Below, piece by piece: positions 48,301-59,900 of a stretch of DNA of 64,000 nucleotides. The position numbers and the translations under genes are program-made. The first letter of the stretch is position 1. Each line of letters begins with the position of its first letter. Under the pieces are notes generated by a model, which saw nothing but the letters and a program-made list of their open reading frames with translations, did no database searches and was not told the DNA's origin. This stretch comes from Prunella strophiata. Taxonomy: Eukaryota > Chordata > Aves > Passeriformes > Prunellidae. Where the stretch lies: contig JAZBQD010000013.1 of NCBI GenBank assembly GCA_036583965.1, forward strand, positions 12,378,348-12,442,347. Direction: 5' to 3'.

Positions 48301-51116
48301 CAAAGTGAGGCTGCCATCCTGAGTCCTGCCTGGCTGCCTCCAAGCCAGACTGAGGTGACTCCTGCAGCTGATGGCTCCTGCTGCCTTCTCTCTGCTGCCT
48401 GGCCCAGGGCACTGCAGCTGGCTGGGCCACCCCGAGCCTGCTGGCTGCCCACCCTGCACAGGCTCCACATGGCCAGTGCTGGCAGCAGCTGGGATGGGCA
48501 ACAGGGCCAGGGGATGCCAGGGGATGCCACCAGTCCTCCCTCAGAGTTGTTTTGTTGAAGCATGTTTAGCCAGCCCACAGTGGGAACTTCCCTGCCCAGG
48601 AAAGCCCTGTGCTCTGTTTGCCTCTGGATCTGTGTCAGTTCCATCCCTGAGTTGGCCCTGCTGTCCCCCCTGTGCTGAGACAGGGGCTCTGGGAGAGCAA
48701 TATCTGAATATCTCATAATTTCTCTCTTCTTTCCTGTAGTTGCATCTGGGCATGGCAGCTCCCCACTTGGAACCTGATTTTGTGCAACTGTTTTCAAAGC
48801 AAACTGTAGAAACAAGGAATAATGGGAGATAAGGTGGTTTGGATGGTAGAAAACTCCTGTGCACATCTGTCTTCCCTATTGACTTACTCAGCTTTTACTC
48901 CAGCCCTTCCATCTCTGAGGACTGATGTTTCTTCCTTCTTGTGTCTCCCCAAAGCTCTTGGTACATTTTCCCATTAGGTTTTCTCTTTTCCAGGCTCAGC
49001 AGTTGGAGCTGATGGGATTCCAGACCAAGCAATGCCAGTCTTGCCCATCAGTGGGAGCTTCCCCAGGGGGGTGCCTTTATTCTGAGTCCCTGCAGTTGAA
49101 TCTGGGGTTAACTGTGAAATTTCATAGCAAACACCACAGCTGAGCCAGGTCACCAACCTGCTTCATTTTGCTGTGGAAATATTTCCAGGCTAATTGAGAG
49201 TCCTGTGCACCAGCAAGGTGGAAGAAGGTTGTGGTACAGCCTGGCCTTTGGAAAAATCATGAATTATTGATTTGTCTGACTGGGATAGTTGATAGAGAAC
49301 ATGGCACTGTTTTGCTTTGCTTTCCTCCCAAGCATAGGCTGGGTATTGATTGGAAGATCATCTGTGTTTTCAAATGTCTTAGCCAGGCTGTAGGTGTTGA
49401 AGAGTTTTGCAGCGAGTACGATGAAATGTCAAAGTTATTTTGTGCATTAAGCCCTCTCCCTCAACTAAACACCCCCTCCTGCCTTGACACTGTGGTGTAG
49501 ATGTCAATGTTTATATTTAACTTTATTTTTAGACTGCTGGACCAGATCAAAGGGAGAAATTGGACATAGGCAGTAGGCAAAAGCTGCCCATTAAGAGATA
49601 TGGAAGTCGTGCAGCTTTTCTGCAGCAGAGCTATGCAGGAGGCTAAAGCCCTGTGGTAACTTATTTTTCCCCCAAATCCACTCCTGGCTGCTTAGAGTGA
49701 GCACTTAATTTAGGTCAAATTGTGCAAAATGTGAAGAGGAGCCTCCTCTGTCTCTGCTTTTTGCCTTCTCAGTTGAGTTTCATTTTTCTGCCCCTCCCAA
49801 GGCTGTTTGCCATTTCCTGGGAAGCTGAAGGTGGTGTGGCCCTGTGCAGCAGGTCTGTGTGCCCTGTGGTGATGGGGTGGGGTTATCCACAGTGCAGAAC
49901 TGAACACCAGGCAGTTTTCCTGCATTCTGGGGTTATTTTTGTCCCTCACTAGTATACCAGCTGGCTTTGCTTGATAAAATACCAAGATTTAGTGGCAGGG
50001 AGGCACAGAACACTGAATTCACCTTATACCAAATTGCTGCTCTGTGTTTATATTCCCATGCTGGTTGCCAGCCATGGGTTTCCTGCTAGGTTTTATCCAG
50101 TTATCATCTCTTGCACATATTTGGGGTTTGGATTGGAAGCAGGGTTTCAATGCCTTTGCCCTGTAGGTGCTGACAGATGAAGGGTGGCTGCCCCAGGTGC
50201 TCTGCTGGCCCATTTCTGGAAGCAGTGGCTGGTGGAGGTGTCCACCTGTGAGTCAGGGCAGAGGAGCAGAGGGCAGAGCAGAGCTGGAGCAGCTGCTGTT
50301 GGAGTTCTCTGGCTGCAGGCAGCTGGTGGGGCTGGTCAACATGTGTTATTTCCCCATGGACCAGCTCTGAGCAGCTGTCAGAAGAAGGAGTGACCATTTT
50401 TCCTCTCTTTCCTTTTTTTTTTAAAATATTTTTTAAATTTCTTTTTCTCCTCTAGCCTGCTCTAGAAGCAGATCATTGTAAGTCTGCAAAAGGATGGGGC
50501 TGGTATCAAGTGTATCACTAACTATAATTAGCTGTTACAGCAGGTATTATATTGGGAAGGCAAGTCCTGAGCCATTGAGTCCTCACTATTATTTAAACTC
50601 TTTAGATGCTTATGTTGCTCTTGAGAGTCAGACTTGAGCTCTTAAATCACTTTGAATCCTTTTGGACAAAACAGTTATTGGAGCTGGGGGCTTTTTTACA
50701 AGACCTTGTGTACGTGAGGTTTCCCTGTGATGCACAGAGGTATTTGTGGAGTTGTAGCTGATATGTTTTAGTGAAAGAGACATGGCAGTGATTAATAACT
50801 TGGGCAGCCCATGCTGGCCCTTCCACTTCTAAGGCAGCAGAGAATGGAAAATGCTGTGCAGAGAAACACATTTCCTCTGGGGATGCTGGGCTGGAAGTAC
50901 CTGGGCAGAACACCACATAAACAGTGTAATAATGCTGCTTAACTGAGGGCTTTTGTAACTGCAAATAAAAATGGTGCAGTTGCATGAAAGCCTTTGTAAA
51001 ACCTGAGACTGGGAGTTCTTCCCTGACTTCAAAGGTTTAAGCACACAGCTGAGTTCTTCAAGAAGCTCAAGTGCCTAATTGTGAAGCACCAGCACTGTCC
51101 TCACGTTTTTCCAGGT

Positions 51117-51201
51117 CACATACAGTGACAGTGACCACGAGTGTGAGTGCTGGAGGTGACAGTGACCAGGTGTGTCAGTGCTGGAGGTGGCAGTGACCAG
51201 G
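51117..51201. repeat. 31-bp minisatellite, left part (2.7 copies)
   Basis: These are the same units as the larger array at 51505-52020: CTGGAGGTGACAGTGACCAG followed by GTGTGT and a variable CAG/GAG-TG end. The right edge is the first copy of the ACCAGG target duplication (51196-51201) of the inserted LTR, so this piece was once continuous with the array on the other side. Confidence 0.92.
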
Positions 51202-51504
51202 TATTACTGCGGAGCACAAACGACACAACGTGGACAGCAGCTCTTTGCAAGGTGTGAGAGAGCAAAAAGAGAGAGTTTATTGAAATCTGACTCCATTTAT
51301 AGTTTTCTGAAATGCCAGTGTCATTGGAGGGTGACAGTGCCACCTCCTCAATGCCACTGGACAACCCAACAGTCCATCAAGTTGCTCTTCCTCCATAGAG
51401 GAAGAGAAAACAATAAGTTATTTACAAAAAGTGTGTGAGAAACTTCTGCACAAGAATGTAAACATCAGAAAGCTTTAGAAAAACTTCAAAAAATCAGGGC
51501 GACA
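51202..51504 (-). mobile_element. 303-bp solo LTR inserted in the 31-bp minisatellite
   Basis: Read on the minus strand, the element starts TGTCGCCCTGATTTTTTG and ends CTCCGCAGTAATA. It has a TATA box (complement of ATTTATA at 51295-51301), a polyadenylation signal (complement of TTTATT at 51276-51281) and then a CTCTCTCTTTTTGC U5-like start, so it is a compact LTR. It is flanked on both sides by ACCAGG (51196-51201 and 51505-51510). Removing the element and one ACCAGG restores an unbroken minisatellite unit. A 6-bp duplication is typical of class II (ERVK-like) avian endogenous retroviruses. No internal viral genes remain, so it is a solo LTR with no coding ability. The wording fits passerine LTRs. 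Confidence 0.88.
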
Positions 51505-52020
51505 ACCAGGTGTGTGAGTGCTGGAGGTGACAGTGACCAGGTGTGTGGGTGCTGGAGGTGACAGTGACCAGGTGTGTCAGTGCTGGAGGTGACAGTGACC
51601 AGGTGTGTCAGTACTGGAGGTGACAGTGACCAGGTGTGTGGGTGCTGGAGGTGACAGTGACCAGGTGTGTGAGTACTGGAGGTGACAGTGACCAGGTGTG
51701 TCAGTGCTGGAGGTGACAGTGACCAGGTGTGTCAGTACTGGAGGTGACAGTGACCAGGTGTGTGAGTGCTGGAGGTGACAGTGACCAGGTGTGTCAGTAC
51801 TGGAGGTGACAGTGACCAGGTGTGTGAGTGCTGGAGGTGACAGTGACCAGGTGTGTCAGTACTGGAGGTGACAGTGACCAGGTGTGTCAGTGCTGGAGGT
51901 GACAGTGACCAGGTGTGTCAGTACTGGAGGTGACAGTGACCAGGTGTGTGAGTGCTGGAGGTGACAGTGACCAGGTGTGTCAGTACTGGAGGTGGCAGTG
52001 ATCAGGTGTGTGGGTGCTGG
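51505..52020. repeat. 31-bp minisatellite, main part (about 17 copies)
   Basis: The period is 31 bp, with a core CTGGAGGTGACAGTGACCAG and then GTGTGT. A six-base variable slot follows, reading GAGTGC, GGGTGC, CAGTGC, CAGTAC or once GAGTAC. In the right half, GAGTGC and CAGTAC types mostly alternate, giving a 62-bp higher-order period. The last units carry GGCAGTG and ATCAGG variants, as expected at an array edge. Confidence 0.95.
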
Positions 52021-53865
52021 GGCTCCTTGGCACGGATGGAACTCAGCAGCCTCAGCTCCAGGAGCTGCTGGCCCCAGCCCTGCCCCTGTGAAGCCATGGT
52101 GGAGGAGAGTTCTGCATCACAATTCCAGAGAACATGGATAATATCAGGGATTATGGCCTCTATCAGTGGGTAGCAATTAAGGGGTGTCAAGATCATTAAT
52201 GCATAATTAATCTTAATCTTTCTACTGCTGTATGTACTTAACAAACTAATACAGAAGCAGGGATCCGTGGCCTCGCTTTGACACTTCAGATAATAGAGGC
52301 CAGCAATAAACTTGGTCACTGCATGCTTCTGCTTTCCCTTGCAAGTAAATTCTGAGCTCAAACAATTCAAAATTGCCTTAAAAATGATTCCCATTAGGAA
52401 TCACACCGGGACTGATGAGACCACAAAAGGAAATGCAGTGTTGTCTTTTGGGCTCTAGCCTGCAGTAGTTGTTTTCCTTTGAGCTGCTGATTGAAATGCA
52501 AGGTAGATATTTGAAAGGAAATACAGAACTTTTAATTTCTTGCTCATGTTTGTGAGCATTCCTGAGTTAGCAAATCACCAGGAAACTGGCTAAAAAGAAG
52601 TGATTTCTTAGCAAATGAATTGTTAATTATTGAGCTCCTGTAAATTCCTGTAATTTTAAAATCGTGTTGGCAACGGATCAAAAGAACATGTGGTGCCACA
52701 GTGTTAGAGTATTTTTATTTATATCTGATTCACAATTGTCTCCATGGCAATGTGAGAGATGAAGGCAGAGGAAAGAAATGAGTTATCACATTATTAAATG
52801 ACCCAGTGGAAAAAAAATTAAGACATGTTAAGGATTAATTTTACATTATAGAGCTGCCTTGCAAGCCATTATCATTATAGTTAAGGATTTGTTAGTGTTT
52901 CCATTATAAATGTGTTTTTGAAGTGTTTATTACTGTTTCAATTTGCATCAGGTTGCAACTTTGCATACAGGTTCTCTGAAAAAGGAAATCTAATTTTAAA
53001 ATGCACCAAGTAGAGCAGTTTATTAATTTTAGAACATTTCAGTGCTCTGTGTCTTGTAGAGAGAGATATTTCTCCACTCTAATAACTAAGTAATGGGTTT
53101 TTTCCCTTCAAAAAAGAAACCCCAGCCCCTCAATTGGAGAAGCAGCCTTTATTAGGTTTTTTTTAGTGGAACTTGGGGCAAATCAGTGTATGGCTTTTGT
53201 AGAGGTGAACAGAGCCCAGCTCTTTGCAAATTGAGCTTTTTCTGCTCTGCTTTTGTCAGAAGTATTGTCAGTAGATGTATGACTCAAATGGAACAAAGAA
53301 CTGGTAAAAGTCTCTTGGAGGAGAGAGGTTTTGTTTGTTTTGTGTGGGTTGGGGTTTTTTGCCCCTTGGCAGAAGGGGGGAAATGCTTTTCTTTAGAGCA
53401 CACAGTTTATGCAAAAATCCCCTGCTCTCGGTGGATTATTGCATAATGCACGATAGCATTTTCAAGCTTGGCTAACTGTGATTAGGAAGCTAAATGGAGG
53501 GAAAAAAGCAACAATTTCTGTTCTAAAGCCAAAGCTTATTTGTGTCTTTCTCCAGCCAGGGTGCTGGTTCCCTGGCAGGGAAAGGCCAGAGGTGCCACCA
53601 TCTCTCAGCCAGGGGAGAGCTCCCCATCCACTGGGATTTGAGGCATTTTCAGGTATTTTCAGGCATTTTAGGTGCCCCAGAGATGCAGCTGCAGCAGTGG
53701 CAGTGCTGAGGGACAGTGTGTCAGGTGTGTGTGAGGTGGGAGCTGCCTGGAGGACTGATAATGATGGAAGTGCTGCTGGGGTTTGAAACAGAGGGAAGAG
53801 AGGAGGGAGGGCTTTATGGAACAGCCCATTTATCTTGAATTCCCAGAAAAATCTGTGAGGCTCTG
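52021..53865 (+). other. Intron 1, unique sequence, AT-rich block
   Basis: No gene seen. The stretch 52590-53010 is notably AT-rich and non-repetitive, with several TAAT/ATTA cores, and is a candidate conserved noncoding element. A small direct repeat of TTTTCAGG(T/C)ATTTTCAGG type lies near 53646-53668. Confidence 0.45.
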
Positions 53866-53975
53866 CAGGGCTGGCTTCTGTCCATCTCTGTTCAATATTT
53901 TCATTATCAATCTGGGTAATGGAATGGAGAGTAGGTTTGTTAAACTGACAGGTGATGTAGAGTCAGGAGAGACTG
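53866..53975 (+). mobile_element. Possible CR1 reverse-transcriptase remnant
   Basis: The frame covering this stretch reads SLFNIFIINLGNGMESRFVK followed by LTGDV. This resembles the LINE/CR1 reverse-transcriptase segment that normally reads LFNIFINDL...E...KFADD, where the ADD active-site motif would here be decayed (LTGDV). The match is short and imperfect, and no clear CR1 sequence was confirmed further downstream. An old, degraded CR1 copy is the best explanation, but chance similarity is possible. Confidence 0.45.
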
Positions 53976-56900
53976 CAGATGCTTGGGGAAGAAGAACCAG
54001 AGTGCTTTCTTAAAATAATTCATTTCAGTGTGGGCAGATTGGAATGGAACAAGGATGGAATGGAATCTGGAACAAGGGCTGAAAGGGCCAAGTGACAGCT
54101 TGGGGCAAGGACTGCAGCAGAGCAGGTGAGGCAGCACTTCAGGCAGAGGATCTGGGCTTACAGTGGCTCTCAGCAGAACAAACATCAGCACCTCATGGAT
54201 TGACAAAAGCCATTCTGCAGGGCTGACCCTGGGGAGGGCTCAGCAGGATGTGGGACAGTGTGAGAGACTGAGATCACTGACACCCTGGCTGGGAGGGAGA
54301 GAACACCTTCCCATCAGAGCTGCCAGCTGAAAGCAGTTCAGGGAGGCTGGGAGGCTGGGGGTGAGGAGACACTGGGAGGGGTGTTGCTGCTCCAAGGGGA
54401 TGCACTGGATAGTCTGGGAACACAGGGCCACTAAACCTTGGCTGGTGATTCCTCCAGGAGCTCTGCTGCCTGGCTGAGGTGTTAATACAGAAGAAAGAAT
54501 CAGTGATGCACTTTTTTTTATGGCTCACCCATGTTTTTTTACATTACCTTTCTGAGCACTGGCCTAACTTGACTCTTCTTAGCTTTCACTCAACTTTAAT
54601 TTTAAAAGAAGTTATTAGCAGGGTCACAGCACTGAGCAGGATGGAGCTAGCTGAATTCCCTCTATGAAATGCTACTTTACTTGATTAAGTCCAATGACAT
54701 CTTTGCATTCAGCTAACTAGCTCTCTGCAGGTGATAGAATAACTAATCAGAGTAAAAACATCAGATGAAATGAAATATAGACTGTAAACACCATTCTAAT
54801 TAGTAGCTTTATGGGACTCTGTCAGTGAATGATCATGGAAGAGATTTCTTGTTTTCCATCTTGAGAATATTTGGATATTAGTCATGGCTGAATGCCTGTT
54901 TGTGTCTTCCTAGCTGGGAATTTAGGGTATTTTAATCCTGGTTCTCTGTGCAGGCCCTGCCTGGTAGGAAGTGCCAAAAGCTGTCCTTGGCCTCACACTG
55001 ACTTTGTGTCACTCAGATGAAGTTGAAGGAGGTGGCCTGGGTTTGGTGGCCCCAGCCTCTCCTCACAGTGGCCCCCAGCTTCTGGGCAGCAGGTGCCCAG
55101 TGCAGCAGTTTCATGGGTTTTATTTTGGGCACAGTTGTTTCTTCCTCTCTCTTTGGAGGCAGCTCAGCCATGCTTCACTTTTGGAGCCAGCAGCCTTTGT
55201 CTTGGAAGTTCATCAAAGGTAATTTTCAGTAATTAACTTCCCAGCCTGGAAAACCAGAATTTCTTGACTGCAGAATTTCTGCCTGTTATGTAAGCAGAAA
55301 CATTTTTACACAAAATCCCCAAACACTTCCCATCTCTGTCTGTATATATAGCCAGGGAACAGGTGGCTGTGGCTGCACCCTGCATTTCAGAGCTAATGGC
55401 TCCAGAGCTGGGAGGGGGCTGCACCTCTGAGCACCAAAGTGCTGTGGCAGACCTGGCAATCTCCCCAAAGGGGTCTGAACAGGAGCCCTGGTTTTGGGGC
55501 CCAGATCCTCCCTTGGGTTGGGTGGGGCAGTGGGAGGGGGGCTTTCCTGGAGCTGGGGTGGCTGATTGCTGCAGAGGGGGTAGAGCAGGGGGCTGGTGTT
55601 TTTTAAAGCCTTTCAGAAAGATGGAGAGGAGGAATGATTTCCATGACAACAATTCAGTTAGGGAGAGAAATGATGGCTCTTGGAGAGGGAATTTGAAGGG
55701 AAGGTGTCACTGCTGTGAACCTGGAAGGGGCTTAGGGCAGAGCAGGAGACTGAGTACAATCAAAACATTAAAACACAAAAGCATGATTATTGCTTGAGAA
55801 ACAGCACTTTCCAAAGGAAACAGTGATGTGAAGCAAGCCCTTGGTGAGGAGATGAAGGGCTGGCAGGGAAGGAGGAGGAGGAGGAGGAGGGCAGAGTCCT
55901 CCCAGATGGTACCTGGGTGTGGGAGGGGAGAGACCACACATCCCCAGGAGCCCCTGGCCTTCACTCCAGTGCTGATTTTGTCAGATGTGCAAGTGAAAAC
56001 ATCTTCTCTGTTTCTGTGGACATGGCTGGAGTCCATGTCTGAGTGTCCAGGCAGAACACACGTGTGGTCTCTGGTTTTTTTTTGGCTTTTTTCTCTTGCC
56101 CTGAAGCCCTGTAGTTGTGCCTTGCAGGTCCAGCAGTCTGGTGTCCCTGCCTGCTGCCACAAAGTCAGTTTCTAACTATTTTATTTTCTTTTGTCACTCT
56201 TCATTAGCTGATTTTCTTCCTATATCCTTGTGGCCAGCTCCCTTTAATGCTGACTAGAAACGGTCTATCATCTCAGAATTGCTTGGATCTTGATTATGAT
56301 TATTCTTCTTTTCAGACGCTATAATTTTGGGTGATATGTAGACTGGAAACCCTGTTTCTGGCACTGACACTGTCAATTTTGAAAAGTTTTCTTTGCCTTA
56401 AGAAGCTCATCCTAAGACAATTCTGATTAACCAAAAAAACCCAAACAACCCAGAAGGAAAATGTGAATAATATCTGAACTAAACTTTGCAAAAACGACAT
56501 TCATTGAGCTATTTGAATTCTATGCAGCCACAGCAGGCTTGGAAGACACTTGGATACATTTTCCAGCCATAAAGTAAACAGGTTGTCAACTTGAAAGGTA
56601 CTTGGTTATTGCTGATAAAAGACGTGGCCAGTAAAAGGTAGGAAGATACACTGGGAATAAATAACAGAGTCTATAAACAGTTGGTATTTGTTGTATGTCT
56701 TTGTAATGCAGTGTTTTTGCAGACAAGTGCACTGAAATTTCAACTTATCAGATAAAAACAAAAAAAAAAAAAGGTAAATAAATTCTGCTTGGGATGGGAG
56801 AGATAGTGTTGTGCAGAGTAATCACTCTCCTGCAGCAGCCCCGTGGGTGTGTGTGAGCATGAAGTACTGCCAAGCTCCCTGAGCTGCCAAGGGCTGAGCT

Positions 56901-59900
56901 GGGTCTGGCCAGGGTCCCTGAGTGCAGCCTGTGCCTGGGGACCCTCCCAGAGCCCCCTGCCATGGGGGACACCCCTGCCAGCACGGGCACCAGCTTGAGC
57001 TGCCTTGAGCTGGTGCTGCTGGGGTGTTGGCACACTCAGAGCCTCCTCCCAGGGCTGTGCTGGTGGCTGTTACGGTGTGACCTGGGGGTGGCAGTGCCAC
57101 TGATGGAGGAGAGAGTCCCCTTTGCTTTTGGGAAGCCCAGGATATCAGCCAGCTCTGATTACAATGCTCATAATTAGCACAGCCTTCCCCACGCAGCTCC
57201 CCGGGCTGTGGCTGTCAGCAGTGCTGATGGTCATTGATTGTTTGGGCTGCAGCAATCCAGGGGTATACAGACTGCCCTGAGTGATGGATTTGGGATCCTC
57301 CAGGGAGGATCTACTGGTGCTGCCAAGGAATAGGTGCACCCATGCTGCCTCTGCCATCTCTGCTGCCTCTCCTTGCTCTCTGGGGTCCCACCTTGGCACC
57401 CCTGCCTTGCAGCAGAGCCAGGAGGCTCCCTTGGAAATGAAATGCAGGGCTGTGATTTGAGCTCGTGCTGTTGGGCAGTGCAAGCAAAGAGCTGAGCTCG
57501 AGGCACCCCAAATCCTGCACCTGGGCTGGTGGGTGAAGTTTGAGGCTTTTGCCTTGTCCCAGCTCTGGCACTGAGCCCTGCTGCTCTCATCTCCAATGTG
57601 GTTGTACAGGGAACCCCAGTTCTTGAAATTTTTTTCATTGCTGACTTATGTAACTGTCAGGTTGTGGGGGTTTTTGGTGTGTGTTTGAAATTTAAATGTC
57701 ACCTTATGTGAAATAATTATGCTGCCTTAACTGAGGAGCAAACATTGCCCTGTGATAGAGTGAAAGCCCTGGATTGATGTTGGTTTTTCAGTGCAGTGTC
57801 TGCACACGATGGTGGCTCCCTTTTATTTGCACTTTGGCATGATCCAGCAGTATCTGAAATGAATGCCAGAAGGAGAAGTCAGTGCATGGCTCCCTTTTTA
57901 TTTTTAACTGATATTTACACATGAGGAGGATTTCACAGGCCCCTCTATCGCAGCCTTGCACAAAATAATCTCCTCAGTAGTGGTTGTCTGTGGAGAGCTG
58001 CAGAAGAGCCATGAAAGCCATTTGGAGGGGCTGGCAAGCAGAAAAGGATCTGTGCAGGTTCCTGCATGTGGGATATGAGCATCTTCCTTGTTTGCAGTCC
58101 AGACCTTTTGGGGTAGAACAGAAAGGGAGGAGAGGAGAACTCATGTTCAAAAAGCTCTTCAGTGTTAATGGGAAAAACAAGATTGTGTGCATGAGGCATT
58201 GGGAATTACTGATGAAGCACTTGGGCCTGACACTGTATCCTGCTCTTCTTTTTTTAACAGATGGTCTAGCTTTGGCTTTCTGACCTCTTGGGGTATTAGG
58301 ATCCATCCATCTCACTGCTTCCTACTCTGTTGCTGTTCTGAGTTTAGTCCCAGGTCAAAAAGTCCCAATAATCCTGGCAAGAGTAGGAGGCAGAAAGGCA
58401 GAATGCGCTCTCACATTCCCAATGTACAGCTTAGCCATGTTTTTCCAAGTGGTGGTGTTAAAAAGTGGATATGCTTTACAAACATGCACAGTGCTGAAGC
58501 CCCAGTTTAATTGCTGGTTACAGATGCTGCTTTTGATCCAAGCTAAACTTCTGAGCCAAGCTGAAGTTCTTACAGACAAGAGTTCGTGAAATTCTAAAGA
58601 GGAGGAAATCAGCATTAAAATAGCATTTGTAGAGAATCTTAAGCAAAATGTGCACTTTTCAGTGAAGGCCTTTGCATCATAAATTAGCAACATCTGTCCT
58701 CCTATTCTATATGTCATTTCCTCTCCAAATCCCCTCCAGAATCTGCCATTTTTCAGAAGTATTCTTGGATACATTGAACTGAGGTTGAAGATGCTTCATA
58801 AAATATGCATAAGCACTTGTCACTTGGATAATGCTTCTTAGTACTTGCCATTTTGCTGTATTTTGACAAATTAACCCTCCAAACATGACTGATGCCCATG
58901 GTGAATATGGGCCAGTATCAGGATGAGGCTCTCCTGGGCTCAGGAAATACTGTTGGAAATGGGTGTTCAGTTGTGAGGAGTGGCTGCTCTTTTTGTTCAA
59001 TACATAGTGGTGACTGGTAAGATCTGAGAAGTTCAGAGTGTGGTTTCAGATGAGCTCTGAGACAGCTGGATTTTCCAGGGATGACAGAAAGGAGGATAAT
59101 CTCTTTTCTTCCCCACTGCTGAGGTGCTGCTGCTGTCCCAAAGGGCAGGTGAACTCCCTTGGTTGTTTCAGGTGCAGAATGTGCTTGAGTGTTGGTAGAG
59201 AAATAGGGCTGGGAGGAACATAAAAGATCATTTTGTGCATGTCCCTGTCCCAAAGAGAGCTCAGCTCTCCCTGTGGAATTCCTTACAGACCCTGTCCTTG
59301 TGGCCTCCCTGGGATCAAGACCTTGTGGTGCTCCCAGACAATCTGTTCCAGTTTCACTGTTCAGCAGATAATATTGAAGAATAAAGTCCAATCTTGGAAA
59401 GCTTCTAAGTGTGAATGAAAACACTGTTAAAAATCAATACTGTGCTTTACAAGGAGAAAATAGGTGTGCAATGACACAGGAAAGAGATACCAGGCAGATT
59501 TAATGCCTGGTCCAGGAGACCTTACTCAAGCAGAAATTTCATTTTATTCCTAAATTCTTTTACTCCTCTTTAAAGGATTTAATGGCCACTTGGTAGTGGT
59601 GCATCCTGTGCTTTGGGCAGCGCTGAGGCCAGCTTTGGGATGGACTGACTGACCTTTGGGCTGCTTGTTACAAAACCACCAGGCTGGATTTGTGTGGGAT
59701 GGAAGCTGGCATCATCCTGGGGCTGAGCAGGACAGGGACTGCACATCCTGAGTCCCTGCAGAGCTGGTTCTCTCTGTGCCCACTGAACCCCTGTGTTTCC
59801 CTGCCCCCTCAGGTGTGCCCAGGCTTTGCTTGCATCTGCTCTGCAGGTGGAAGTGGCTTGGAGGTGTCCTTCTGCTTCCCTGGTCCTTGGGCCATGCAGG

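Larger units (their letters stand above)
37224..51116 (+). other. Intron 1, unique sequence with simple repeats
   Basis: About 13.9 kb. The first 150 bp after the minisatellite remain CpG-rich (near 37237-37400), then composition returns to AT-richer. Simple repeats are a T run at 39108-39139 and an AGT/AAT tract at 39331-39370. No coding exon, RNA gene or mobile element could be supported. Chance open frames (for example 46415-46978 and 48207-48866) have no recognisable domain. Confidence 0.5.

Noticed and set aside
48207..48866. 219-codon minus-strand open frame
   Set aside because: It overlaps open frames on the opposite strand, and no domain or promoter context was recognised.
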